Position numbers and translations under genes: made by a program. Below the pieces are notes generated by a model. That model ran no database searches, was not told the DNA's origin, and worked only from the letters and a program-made list of their open reading frames with translations. From assembly GCF_030347995.1 (NCBI RefSeq), contig NZ_JAQIBC010000003.1:124001-188000 (forward strand): DNA of 64,000 nt, read 5' to 3'. This document shows positions 35,490-44,341 of the stretch, piece by piece. The stretch comes from Sulfurovum xiamenensis. GTDB lineage: Bacteria; Campylobacterota; Campylobacteria; Campylobacterales; Sulfurovaceae. Position 1 is the stretch's first letter; each line of letters begins with the position of its first letter.

Positions 35490-36722
35490 ATGTTTGATGA
35501 AATTCAATTTGAAAAAATAAACCGGTTGCCAAAGTATCTTTTTGCAGAGATCAATGAGATTAAAATGGACCTCAGAAGAAAAGGGGTGGATATCATAGAT
35601 TTTTCTATGGGAAACCCTGATGCTTCTACGCCACAACCTATCATCGATAAACTATGTGAAACGGCTCAAAAACCAAAAACACATGGGTATAGTGCAAGTA
35701 AAGGGATTTATAAACTTCGTTTGGCAATGAGCAAGTGGTATAAGCGTAAGTACAATGCAGATCTCGACCCTGATACAGAGATCGTTGCCACAATGGGGAG
35801 TAAAGAAGGATATGTGCATCTTGTACAAGCGATTTCCAACCCGGGTGATGTTGCTATTGTCCCAGACCCTACTTATCCTATTCACTCTCAGGCATTTATT
35901 TTGGCTGGAGCCAATGTTGAGAAGATGCAGCTTATTTTTGATGAAAACACATTTGAGGTAGATGAAGACAGATTTTTGGCAGATGTAGAAGAGTCACTGG
36001 ACAATTCCGTACCTCAGGCAAAATTCTTGGTGGTGAACTTCCCACACAATCCAACGACAGCGACAGTGACACCACAGTTTTACGAGAGACTGGTTGCACT
36101 GGCGAAAAGGAAACGTTTTTATATTATTTCAGATATTGCGTATGCAGATATCACATTTGATGGATACACGACACCATCGATTATGAGTGTGGAGGGTGCA
36201 AAAGATGTGGCTGTTGAGTCGTATACACTTTCAAAGTCTTATAATATGGCAGGTTGGAGAGTAGGTTTCATCGTAGGAAATAAAAAGCTTATAGGGGCAC
36301 TCCAGAGTATCAAATCATGGTTAGATTATGGAATGTTCACCCCGATCCAAGTGGCTGCGACAGTAGCACTCGATGAGCATGGATATATCCCTGATGAGCA
36401 GATCATTCCTCGTTATGAGAAAAGACGTGATGTGATGATAGAAGCATTTACCAATGCAGGCTGGCCATTGGCAAAACCAAGTGCATCCATGTTCATCTGG
36501 GGTAAGATACCTGAAGTAGCAAGAGAGATGGGTTCTTTAGAGTTTTCAAAACAACTTCTTCTTCATGCAGGAGTTGCTGTAAGTCCTGGTATAGGATTTG
36601 GTAAATACGGGGATGAATATGTACGTATCGCACTGATAGAAAATGAAAACCGTATCCGTCAAGCTGCGAGAAATATCAAGAAGTTCCTCAAAGAACTGGA
36701 AGAGGCGAAAAAGAATGGTTAA
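35490..36722 (+). CDS. class I/II aminotransferase (AlaC-like)
   Basis: 410 residues, PLP-dependent fold type I. The internal aldimine lysine is in SYTLSKSYNMAGWRVGF. Cofactor-binding NFPHNPTTAT and ISDIAYADI blocks are intact. It is followed by hom with an 8-bp overlap. Sequence resembles AlaC/AlaA-type and LL-diaminopimelate-type aminotransferases; the substrate cannot be assigned firmly. Placement before hom suggests a role in aspartate-family or alanine metabolism. Confidence 0.88.
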   Translation: MFDEIQFEKINRLPKYLFAEINEIKMDLRRKGVDIIDFSMGNPDASTPQPIIDKLCETAQKPKTHGYSASKGIYKLRLAMSKWYKRKYNADLDPDTEIVATMGSKEGYVHLVQAISNPGDVAIVPDPTYPIHSQAFILAGANVEKMQLIFDENTFEVDEDRFLADVEESLDNSVPQAKFLVVNFPHNPTTATVTPQFYERLVALAKRKRFYIISDIAYADITFDGYTTPSIMSVEGAKDVAVESYTLSKSYNMAGWRVGFIVGNKKLIGALQSIKSWLDYGMFTPIQVAATVALDEHGYIPDEQIIPRYEKRRDVMIEAFTNAGWPLAKPSASMFIWGKIPEVAREMGSLEFSKQLLLHAGVAVSPGIGFGKYGDEYVRIALIENENRIRQAARNIKKFLKELEEAKKNG

Positions 36723-37977
36723 AGTAGGAATCTTAGGTGTAGGTACTGTCGGTGCAAGTGTTGCAAGGATACTTGAAGAGAACGGTGACATCATCGAAGC
36801 CAGAGCCGGAGAAAAGATCGTTGTAAAATCGGGTGTGGTGAAAAATCTTTCGAAAGATAGAGGGGTAAGCATTACACTAAGTGATAATCCATATGATGTG
36901 GTTGATGATCCAGAGATCGACATCGTGATAGAGTTGATGGGCGGTGTGGATGAGCCTTACAGACTCGTTAAAAAAGCGCTTGAGAACGGTAAAGCCGTTG
37001 TGACTGCGAATAAAGCACTGCTTGCGTACCATCGTTATGAACTGCAAGAGATAGCCGGTGACATCCCTTTGATGTATGAAGCAAGTACCGCTGGTGGTAT
37101 ACCTATCATCGGGGCATTGCGTAACGGGCTTTCAGCAAACCATATAGAGTCTATTCAGGGGATCATGAACGGTACATGTAACTATATGCTTACCAAAATG
37201 ATCAATGAAGGTGCACAGTATGATGAGATCCTGAAAGAGTCTCAAGAACTGGGGTATGCAGAGGCTGATCCTACGTTTGATGTGGGTGGGTTTGATGCTT
37301 CGCACAAACTGCTCATTTTGGCAAGTATCGCCTATGGGTTGGATGCAAAACCTGAAGATATCCTCATTGAAGGTATAGAGAATATCACGCAAACAGATGT
37401 CTCTTTTGCAAAAGAGTTCGGTTATGAGATCAAGCTGCTTGGTATCGCCAAAAAAGTGGGTCAGGGGGTAGAGCTTAGAGTGCATGCAACCATGATACCG
37501 CAAGAGTCTATGATCGCCAAAGTGGACGGTGTGATGAATGCAGTCACTGTGGTAGGTGACCGTGTAGGTGAAACCATGTACTACGGACCTGGTGCTGGCG
37601 GTGATGCTACTGCTTCTGCAGTCATAGCAGATATTGTTGATATCGTACGTGGTAACCAGGGGCCTATGCTCGGATATAAAAAAGGTTTAGAGAGTGGGCT
37701 TAAGCTTCTGCCTAAAGAGGATATTGTGACCCAGTACTACCTAAGACTGGAAGTGGATGACAAAAGTGGTGTGCTTGCAGCGATCACTTCAACGCTTGGA
37801 AAATTTGATATTTCTATAGAAGCAATGCTTCAAAAGCCTACTAAAAATGATGAGATAGCCAAACTGCTTTTTACAACACATACCTGCAGAGAGAGTAAAA
37901 TGCAAGATGCCATGATCGCTTTAGAAAAACTGGATGTGGTACATGGTAAGATCGCTATGATGAGGATCGAGAAGTAA
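36715..37977 (+). CDS. hom: homoserine dehydrogenase with C-terminal ACT domain
   Basis: About 420 residues. It reduces aspartate semialdehyde to homoserine for threonine and methionine. NADP fold GILGVGTVGASV (residues 4-15), TANKALLAYH, the catalytic-region block GIMNGTCNYML, and EADPTFDVGGFDASHK. The last 75 residues form an ACT domain (YYLRLEVDDKSGVLA) for feedback control. I chose the ATG at 36715 (MVKVGILG); frame-open sequence upstream codes for the aminotransferase in another frame. Confidence 0.97.
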   Translation: MVKVGILGVGTVGASVARILEENGDIIEARAGEKIVVKSGVVKNLSKDRGVSITLSDNPYDVVDDPEIDIVIELMGGVDEPYRLVKKALENGKAVVTANKALLAYHRYELQEIAGDIPLMYEASTAGGIPIIGALRNGLSANHIESIQGIMNGTCNYMLTKMINEGAQYDEILKESQELGYAEADPTFDVGGFDASHKLLILASIAYGLDAKPEDILIEGIENITQTDVSFAKEFGYEIKLLGIAKKVGQGVELRVHATMIPQESMIAKVDGVMNAVTVVGDRVGETMYYGPGAGGDATASAVIADIVDIVRGNQGPMLGYKKGLESGLKLLPKEDIVTQYYLRLEVDDKSGVLAAITSTLGKFDISIEAMLQKPTKNDEIAKLLFTTHTCRESKMQDAMIALEKLDVVHGKIAMMRIEK

Positions 37978-37987
37978 AGGAGCTGCG

Positions 37988-38485
37988 ATGGCAAAAGACC
38001 ACTATTTTGATATATCAGCAAAACTGGACATGATGGAGCTAAAGAATGCGGTCGTCATGGCCCAAAAAGAGGTGGCTACACGTTTTGATTTTAAAGGATT
38101 GGTAGCCGAGATCAACCTCAATGAAGCGGGTAAGACCTTGAGTCTCAGCTCTTCTACAGACTCCAAGATAGATGCACTCAAAGATATACTGATCTCCAAA
38201 CTGATCAAAAGAGGTATCGCAGGAAAGTCACTTGAAGAGGTGAAAACTGAAGGCATATCCGGCGGTAATACAAAAGTGATCTACCGTATCGTTGACACGA
38301 TCGATAAAGATGAAGCCAAAAAGATCGTTAAAGCGATCAAAGATATGAAGATAAAGGTCACACCATCTATACAGGGTGATGAAGTACGTGTATCGGGGAA
38401 GAAGATAGATGATCTTCAGGCTGTAATTTCTGAAGTGAAAAAGCTTGAGCTTAAAGCACCGTTGGTGTTTGGGAATTTTAAATAA
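37988..38485 (+). CDS. yajQ: YajQ family nucleotide-binding protein
   Basis: 165 residues, the normal YajQ length. Opening block DHYFDISAKLDMMELKNAV, then ATRFDFKG, and the C-terminal VRVSGKKIDDLQAVI. Members bind nucleotides including cyclic di-GMP in some species. GGAG site 10 bp after hom. A terminator follows. Confidence 0.95.
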   Translation: MAKDHYFDISAKLDMMELKNAVVMAQKEVATRFDFKGLVAEINLNEAGKTLSLSSSTDSKIDALKDILISKLIKRGIAGKSLEEVKTEGISGGNTKVIYRIVDTIDKDEAKKIVKAIKDMKIKVTPSIQGDEVRVSGKKIDDLQAVISEVKKLELKAPLVFGNFK

Positions 38486-38515
38486 TAGTTTAACGTTTTG
38501 TTAATTTTATATGAT

Positions 38516-38560
38516 TGCCTCTTTGCTTGATCGAGGCATTGTTTCTCTCTTCATTTTTTT
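38516..38560 (+). terminator. intrinsic terminator after yajQ
   Basis: TGCCTC / GAGGCA stem (38516-38521 with 38533-38538) with a long loop, ending in seven T (38554-38560). Confidence 0.6.
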
Positions 38561-38582
38561 AGAACAAACGAAGCAAAAAATC

Positions 38583-38628
38583 GTCGTGGCTCTCGAATCG
38601 CTTCGCTTACGAGGGCGTTCGCCACGAC
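38583..38628. repeat. GC-rich two-level hairpin between convergent genes
   Basis: Outer perfect 8-bp stem GTCGTGGC / GCCACGAC (38583-38590 with 38621-38628) and inner CTCG / CGAG stem. It stands out as GC-rich in AT-rich surroundings and is repeat-like. It could be a dispersed palindromic element; no second copy was found in this window. Confidence 0.45.
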
Positions 38629-38651
38629 ATTATTGATTGGAAGAACTGTTC

Positions 38652-38900
38652 TTATGAACAGTGCCCTCCACCACAGCATCCACCTGAAGCAGCTGCTTGA
38701 GGTACTTTCATAGTGATGCTAAAGTTATCACCACTTTCTCTAAGTTCAAATCCATGTTTACCACAGAACTTTTCATTCATATGGCTTACCATATCTTGTG
38801 CTTTCATCATCGCATCATCTTTGTTATCAAACGTAACATTGTTTTCTAATTCACTTCTTCTGAAGCATCCACATTCTTGGGCTATATTTATAGTTGACAT
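38652..38900 (-). CDS. 82-residue protein with a C-terminal Cys-Gly-His metal-site-like tail
   Basis: Unrecognised. The body (residues 1-70) is soluble and mixed, with a CGC near the start (QECGCFRRS) and a CGKHGF motif. The tail SGGCCGGGHCS packs three Cys and a His, a pattern that often binds metal. I chose ATG at 38900 because AAAGGA lies at good spacing before it; an ATG 6 bases upstream has none. The gene is downstream of the transporter on the same strand, 126 bp after it. Confidence 0.75.
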   Translation of the reverse strand: MSTINIAQECGCFRRSELENNVTFDNKDDAMMKAQDMVSHMNEKFCGKHGFELRESGDNFSITMKVPQAAASGGCCGGGHCS

Positions 38901-39026
38901 AGTCATCCTTTGGTTTTAATTTTTCGTGATAATAACAGAGTAAGATTAATACAAACTTTAATTTTAGGATAAATAAGAGAATTTTACTCTTATTTATCTT
39001 TATAGGGCTCAATTAAGTATAGAAAA

Positions 39027-40277
39027 CTATGCCATTATCTGCTTATTTTTTATTTTTTTGATGTTTACAAGCATGAGCAGTGAGGTAATGAGAGCCACAA
39101 CGAAAAGAGCGACAAAGACATACAAGGTACCCGTATAACTCCCCGTTGTGTCTTTGACATAGGCGATGATGATAGGACCTACAAGACCGGCTAACGCCCA
39201 GGCAGTAAGAATATACCCATGAATAGCACCAAGCTCTTTCGTACCGAATATATCACCGATGTAGGCAGGAACAGAAGCAAATGCACCGCCGTAACAGGTC
39301 ATGATATAGTAAAGGAGGATCTGGAAGAGCAGTATACTTGTCACGGTAGTAAGCATATAAAATGCAATGATCTGCGTGATAAAGAAAAGGATAAAGACGA
39401 CAGGTCTTGTCAAGTAATCCGAGATACTTGCCCATGCAATTCTACCTGCACCGTTGAATATACCCATAAGTCCTACGGCTGAGGCGGCAGCCAAAGCAGA
39501 GATACCTATGACTTCCTGTAAGAGCGGAGAAGCGACAGAGATGATCGCGATACCGCAGGTCACATTGATGAAAAGCATGATCCAAAGTCCGTAAAATCTG
39601 GCAGTTTTGACGGCTTCATCACGTGTAATGTTTACCAGGTCCTCTTTGAGCTTCTTTTTCCCTGCATTGATGGCAGCAGTGAAATGTGCAGGCATATATC
39701 CTTCTGGAGGATTGGCAAGATATTGTGCTGCAGTAAACATTACAATGAAGTAGATAGAACCCAAAATATAAAAAGTTGAAGAGACACCTACAGAATCGAT
39801 CAGGACTTTTATGGCAGGCCCTGAGATGGCAGAGGCAAAACCAAAGCCCATGATAGCAAGTCCCGTTGCCATACCCCGTCTGTCCGGGAACCATTTGACA
39901 AGCATAGAAACAGGAGAAATGTACCCTATACCAAGTCCAGCTCCTCCTAAAATACCATAGGTAACGTAAAGCAGCAGTTTTGACTCCAGGTGGATAGCCA
40001 GACCGGAACCAACAGTCCCCAGACCAAATAGAACAGCTGCAAGTGTCGCAGCAACCCTTGGTCCTTTACGCTCTACGAATTTACCCATAAGTGCGGCAGA
40101 GAGACCCAAGAAGAAGATAGCGATAGAAAAAGTGATAGTGACATCCGTCAGTGTCCAGTTCATGGTGGACTGTATAGGTTTTACATAGACGCTCCATGCA
40201 TAGACAGAGCCTATAGATATGTGAATTGCCATCGCAGCCAGGGCCATGAACCAGCGGTTTTTAACTTGTGTAGTCAT
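39027..40277 (-). CDS. OFA-family MFS transporter (oxalate/formate-type)
   Basis: 416 residues, 12 membrane helices. The N-terminus (IHISIGSVYAWSVYVKP) and GLGIGYISPVSMLVKWFPDRRGMATGLAIMGFG are typical of OFA/YhjX transporters, and the GxxxDRxG-type loop is visible. OFA members exchange or import small monocarboxylates such as formate. It diverges from the formate dehydrogenase gene, which makes formate a plausible substrate, but this is inference from context. AAGGAA precedes the ATG. Confidence 0.9.
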   Translation of the reverse strand: MTTQVKNRWFMALAAMAIHISIGSVYAWSVYVKPIQSTMNWTLTDVTITFSIAIFFLGLSAALMGKFVERKGPRVAATLAAVLFGLGTVGSGLAIHLESKLLLYVTYGILGGAGLGIGYISPVSMLVKWFPDRRGMATGLAIMGFGFASAISGPAIKVLIDSVGVSSTFYILGSIYFIVMFTAAQYLANPPEGYMPAHFTAAINAGKKKLKEDLVNITRDEAVKTARFYGLWIMLFINVTCGIAIISVASPLLQEVIGISALAAASAVGLMGIFNGAGRIAWASISDYLTRPVVFILFFITQIIAFYMLTTVTSILLFQILLYYIMTCYGGAFASVPAYIGDIFGTKELGAIHGYILTAWALAGLVGPIIIAYVKDTTGSYTGTLYVFVALFVVALITSLLMLVNIKKIKNKQIMA

Positions 40278-40357
40278 TGAATTTTCCTTAATGTTTGAAT
40301 TACAGGGATCATATATATCTGTACTCTACACTAAATGTAAATATTAGTGTCCTTTTT

Positions 40358-40366
40358 TGATATAAT
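40358..40366 (+). promoter_or_regulatory. extended -10 promoter for the formate dehydrogenase gene
   Basis: TGATATAAT, a perfect extended -10, 89 bp before the ATG at 40455. The predicted leader is about 80 bases. Confidence 0.65.
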
Positions 40367-40454
40367 TTGGCAGATAGTAACAACACTTACTTAAAAAAAC
40401 ATAATTTTAATTAAAATAGGATAAAATTACTCCTATTTAAGTACAAAAGGGTAC

Positions 40455-42551
40455 ATGATGACAAAAAAAGCTGATAACAATTGTGAAATAATAGACAGTG
40501 TTTGTGCGTATTGTGGTGTGGGTTGTGATATTGCAGCTGAGGTTGACACAAAAGAGAATAAAATCAAGAAGATTTTTGCACATCCGGATGGCGCTACATC
40601 TGAAGGAAAACTTTGTATTAAAGGGACACATGGATATGACTTTGTTGATGCAAAAGAGAGATTAAGAACGCCACGTATCCGCAAAAGCTTTTTAGAGAAG
40701 AACCCTGAGATTAAAGAAGCGATTTCCAGTTCGCTTACTGATCTTGATGATACCTGGTATGAGACTGATCTGGATGCTGCTACCACTGCAGGGGCAATGA
40801 AGCTCAAAGATATTCAATCACAATATGGTGAAAAATCTGTCTGTTCGCTTGGAGGGGCTAGAACTTCATGCGAATCAGCTTACTATTTCCAAAAGTTCAC
40901 GCGTTATACACTGAACTCTCCACACGTAGACAACTGTGCCAGAGTCTGTCACTCTCCATCACTCAAGGGAATGAGACTGACCATCGGTGAGGGGGCTGCA
41001 AGTAACCCGTTTGATGATATTTACAAAACAGAATTTATGATCGTAATGGGTTCCAATACGACTGAAGCACACCCGATTGTCGGTAACCGTATGATCAAAG
41101 CGGCACAAAAGGGTACACCTATCGCATGTTTTGATGTACGTGAGATCAAATTGCATAAATTCTCAAAATATAAAGCAGTCACACCACATGAAGCGAATCT
41201 GCTTGTACTCAATATGTTGGCATATACGATCATCACTGAAGAGCTGTACCATAAAGATTTTATCAAGAACAGAACAAAGAACTTTGAACACTTTAAAGAG
41301 AACATTTTAAATGATCCTTATGCGAATCCTGAATTTTTCAGAGAAGTGGAAGGGTATGAGTATCTGGCAGATATGCTCCCGGAGATCGCCCGTGAGTATG
41401 CAACGAAGAAATCTCTTATTTTATGGGGACTTGGGATCACTGAACATGTCGATGGCTCTTACGCGGTCATGGCTATCGTCCATTTGGCACTGATGACCGG
41501 GAACATCGGTAAAGATGGTGCGGGTGTAATGCCTTTAAGAGGTCAAACGAACGTACAAGGTGCCTGTGATATGGGTATGCTTCCTTACTATGCACCGGAC
41601 TACACTGCACCAAAAGAGGTGGGACTTATGACACCTCAGTTGGTGGATGGCATGCTTGACGGAACCATTAAAGGTGTGTTGAATATCGGTGAAGATCTCA
41701 CGCATATTCATCCGAATATCAATAAGATCACAAAAGCATTTGAAAACCTCGAGCTTATCTTTGTACAAGAGCTGTTCATGACAGATATTGCAGAACGTGC
41801 AGACATCGTAGTGGGTGTTAAATCAGCCTATGAAAAAACAGGTATCTATATCAATGCCATGAGAAAAGTCCACCTCTCAACGCCACTGGTACACTCTGAT
41901 CTTCCGGATGACTGGGAAGTGATCAAACTTCTTGATGAGAAAATGGGAGGGGAGTTCGGTTTTGAAACCTCTGAAGATATCTGGAATGATGTGAGAAAAA
42001 CTGCAACAAATAGATTCAGTGGTGCCTCTTATGAGATGCTTAGAGCCAATGAAAAGCAGGGAATTTCCTGGCCGATCACTGAAGAGGGTGGTACACCGGT
42101 ACTGCATAGAGAAGATTTTAGAACCAAAGATGGTATCGGAGCATTCAGATACCATGGGTATAAACTCTCAGGGATGATCGAAGAGATTCTAAATAAAGCA
42201 CTTAAGGGCTACCACTTGACGACTGGAAGAATCATGGCCCACTATAATAACTCCGCGCAAACCAAATATACAGAGAACCTCATGAAAAAACATACAGAGG
42301 ATATTCTTTTAGTACATGAAAGCGATAGTGCAGATTTCCCAACGGAGAGGGTGATCCTCAAAACCGAGTATGGTCAAACAAATCCATTAAAGGTAAAATT
42401 CACAGATAAAGTACGTCCTAAAACACTCTATACCACGTTTCACCATGTGGATTCAAAACTCAATAAGATTTTCGGTGATAAGAGTGATGAACTGATCATG
42501 ACAGCTGCATTTAAATCGATTCAGGTCGACATTATTCCTGTAAGTGCGTAG
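40455..42551 (+). CDS. molybdopterin-dependent formate dehydrogenase catalytic subunit, Cys type, cytoplasmic
   Basis: 698 residues, FdhF-like length. N-terminal 4Fe-4S site VCAYCGVGCDI with a fourth Cys in KLCIKG. The Mo ligand is C165 (NCARVCHSPS, where E. coli FdhF has selenocysteine). The next residue His and the GSNTTEAHP block fit the MGD-binding formate dehydrogenase group. There is no Tat signal and no partner subunit gene nearby. The last 120 residues form the MGD-capping domain (TTGRIMAHYNNSAQT). Two adjacent ATGs (40455, 40458) follow AAAAGGG. Confidence 0.88.
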   Translation: MMTKKADNNCEIIDSVCAYCGVGCDIAAEVDTKENKIKKIFAHPDGATSEGKLCIKGTHGYDFVDAKERLRTPRIRKSFLEKNPEIKEAISSSLTDLDDTWYETDLDAATTAGAMKLKDIQSQYGEKSVCSLGGARTSCESAYYFQKFTRYTLNSPHVDNCARVCHSPSLKGMRLTIGEGAASNPFDDIYKTEFMIVMGSNTTEAHPIVGNRMIKAAQKGTPIACFDVREIKLHKFSKYKAVTPHEANLLVLNMLAYTIITEELYHKDFIKNRTKNFEHFKENILNDPYANPEFFREVEGYEYLADMLPEIAREYATKKSLILWGLGITEHVDGSYAVMAIVHLALMTGNIGKDGAGVMPLRGQTNVQGACDMGMLPYYAPDYTAPKEVGLMTPQLVDGMLDGTIKGVLNIGEDLTHIHPNINKITKAFENLELIFVQELFMTDIAERADIVVGVKSAYEKTGIYINAMRKVHLSTPLVHSDLPDDWEVIKLLDEKMGGEFGFETSEDIWNDVRKTATNRFSGASYEMLRANEKQGISWPITEEGGTPVLHREDFRTKDGIGAFRYHGYKLSGMIEEILNKALKGYHLTTGRIMAHYNNSAQTKYTENLMKKHTEDILLVHESDSADFPTERVILKTEYGQTNPLKVKFTDKVRPKTLYTTFHHVDSKLNKIFGDKSDELIMTAAFKSIQVDIIPVSA

Positions 42552-42572
42552 AGGGTTTTGGGTTAGATTTTG

Positions 42573-42591
42573 AGGTCGTGATTTGCGACCT
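42573..42591 (+). terminator. hairpin after the formate dehydrogenase gene
   Basis: AGGTCG / CGACCT, 6 bp and a 7-base loop, 21 bp after the stop. No strong T-run. Confidence 0.45.
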
Positions 42592-42660
42592 TAGAGACTC
42601 GCCTATTCTTCTTTGACTCCATTATATTTTTTTAACAATTTTATTATAAAACTTCCTTAT

Positions 42661-42684
42661 ATAGAACATTTTATAAGGTTTTAA
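42661..42684. repeat. left copy of the boundary repeat
   Basis: Agrees at 21 of 24 positions with 48314-48337; the last 15 bases (TTTATAAGGTTTTAA) are identical. It overlaps a 7-bp CCTTATA / TATAAGG hairpin. Confidence 0.6.
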
Positions 42685-43052
42685 TTTCCTATCACATTAT
42701 TTCGAAACTTTTGATGCAGTCATGTCCTTTTTATCATTAATACTTATTATTATGATATACTGAATGTAATTTCAAATATTCGATCTGTATTTGACTTCGT
42801 TTTTATAATCCTTTAAAAATTCTATAACCATATTTAAAGCTTAGATCTACTCAAATTAACATTAAACAGATTTTTGTTAGGCTTTTTTCACGATGCACTT
42901 TTATCCATAACGGATGTGCTCACCCTAAGGAAGCCCCTATTACAATAGATATCAATACAACAAAGCAGAAGTCATTTAACATAATTAATGAAAATAAAAA
43001 CCCAAAGAATATAACAACAGCGTATAAACATCAAACTAAAAATAATAGTAGA

Positions 43053-43334
43053 TTGGATTTATATATAGATATCGATAGAGTTGGATTTATAGACTATAAG
43101 ATAAAAGACGAATTTTTAAAAAAGATTTATATAAATCAAATATCAATAGATGCATATTATCAGAAGAGTGGTTTGGGGACATATTTAATAAACTGTTTAA
43201 AAAAAGAATTTAATACTATAACATTGCTATCAATTAGCAAAAGTTTGAATATATTTTATGAAAAAAATAATTTTGAAGAAGATTTATTTAAAACAAAACA
43301 AAAGAATACTACAAATTATGTGTGGACCAAATAG
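43053..43334 (+). pseudogene. GNAT acetyltransferase fragment
   Basis: 93 residues from a TTG codon without a ribosome site. Residues YYQKSGLGTYLINCLKKEF match the acetyl-CoA-binding motif A of GNAT enzymes, preceded by the usual VGFIDYKI strand. The same frame is open back to 42828 (169 codons in all) without any ATG, GTG or usable start, unlikely by chance in such A/T-rich DNA. The simplest reading is a gene that lost its 5' end; an unusual start is the alternative. The 3' end (NNYVWTK) looks intact. Confidence 0.6.
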
Positions 43335-43449
43335 AGTTGTGGGAAAACTATACGTAGTATATGTTGTTAAGATTCTTTTTTTAATTTGCCCTTTTACTTC
43401 TTTATACCTTTGAGACAGTCTTTCTATTTGTCGTTGTGTTTTTTCTTCG

Positions 43450-43551
43450 TTCCCACGATGTTTGTGGGAATGCATATAGTGGTTTGAGTTTAAAACTGAC
43501 TTTTGTTGTTCATTATTAATTGATGTATGGGTTACCACGTAAAACGTGGGA
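43450..43551. repeat. REPIN-like pair of palindromes
   Basis: Two related hairpins: TTCCCAC-GATGTTT-GTGGGAA (43450-43470) and CCACGT-AAA-ACGTGG (43535-43549, followed by GAA). Both arms share GTGGGAA, and a third GTGGGAA lies at about 43338-43344. Flanks (CGTTCCCACG..., GTTACCACG...) resemble REP elements known from other proteobacteria, recalled from memory. A minus-strand frame of 111 codons across this DNA is not supported. Confidence 0.55.
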
Positions 43552-43627
43552 AGCAGTAAAAATAAATACAGTGATACTGTAATATATGTCAAGTATATAC
43601 GTAATTTCTTTGTTTCCATATGATTTA

Positions 43628-44299
43628 CTACTTAAGACATTTCACTATAAAATCAACATGATAATGTTCATCATGCCTTACCCAAGATCTTTTCTTGGAG
43701 AAATTGATATGTGTTTTAAGATATTTTCCATATTTGGTTCGAAAAAGGTAAGGTTGTAGTTCCGGATCAAAGATTACTCTCCATATCTTTGCACCTCTCT
43801 CTTTTACACTTTTATGTAGGCTAACAATATGTGCTCCCATAGCTTCATAATCAATACTGTACGCTTTGTAGTGACCTTTTTTATCAAACTCTATGGCATA
43901 TCCAAACTTATTGAATATGTGTGTAGGCAGATGTTCTGATTTACCTTTATTGTTCACTACAGGAACCATGAAGTCTACTGATAAACCATTTTGATGTGTT
44001 TTATGAGGAGAGAATTTACCTCCTTCTTTAAAACCTGTTTCGGCATATTTATAAACTTTTGTAGGCATTTCTGTTTCTAGAGATTTATATGAGGCTAATA
44101 TAATCTCCTTTACTTTTGAATGCACATATGTTCTGCCTAATATCTCTGCTGTTTTACTGTAACTTACGAAGTTATTCCCTTTACTTGGAAGTTGTACGCC
44201 ATTTTCCAGTCTACCATTTGATGTACTGCCATAGCATATACTTTCTAAAGCCGGTGCATATGAACTATAAAATAAAACTATATATACTAAATATTTCAT
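43628..44299 (-). CDS. MepA-like murein endopeptidase
   Basis: 223 residues, M74 (LAS) family. Signal peptide (about 1-18), then the family's CYGSTSNGRLENG block, GRTYVHSKV, and the metal site PHKTHQNGLSVDF (H99, H102, D109). The second site is HYHVDF near the end (H212, H214). It would cleave cross-linked murein in the periplasm. The C-terminal zinc region is intact, so activity is expected. The first gene of the accessory block with an obvious function. Followed by REPIN-like DNA. Confidence 0.87.
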   Translation of the reverse strand: MKYLVYIVLFYSSYAPALESICYGSTSNGRLENGVQLPSKGNNFVSYSKTAEILGRTYVHSKVKEIILASYKSLETEMPTKVYKYAETGFKEGGKFSPHKTHQNGLSVDFMVPVVNNKGKSEHLPTHIFNKFGYAIEFDKKGHYKAYSIDYEAMGAHIVSLHKSVKERGAKIWRVIFDPELQPYLFRTKYGKYLKTHINFSKKRSWVRHDEHYHVDFIVKCLK

Positions 44300-44341
44300 T
44301 GTAACCTTATTATTTCTAACTACTCAAAACCTGAAATAGAT

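Larger units (their letters stand above)
42552..43052. other. A/T-rich intergenic region at the left end of the accessory block
   Basis: No complete gene. It holds a weak terminator after the formate dehydrogenase (AGGTCG / CGACCT, 42573-42591), a hairpin at 42655-42678, A/T-rich DNA, and the open, start-less upstream part of the GNAT-like frame from 42828. Confidence 0.7.

Noticed and set aside
40926..40950. Possible selenocysteine site in the formate dehydrogenase
   Set aside because: The codon at the Mo ligand is TGT (Cys 165), not TGA.
42875..42881. GTTAGGC core, possible integron attC site
   Set aside because: No matching R-side core (RYYYAAC) at a suitable distance on either strand and no integrase gene nearby.
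43284..43619. Minus-strand frame of 111 codons with a hydrophobic start
   Set aside because: It overlaps the GNAT frame, has no ribosome site, and runs through the REPIN-like hairpins, which normally lie in non-coding DNA.
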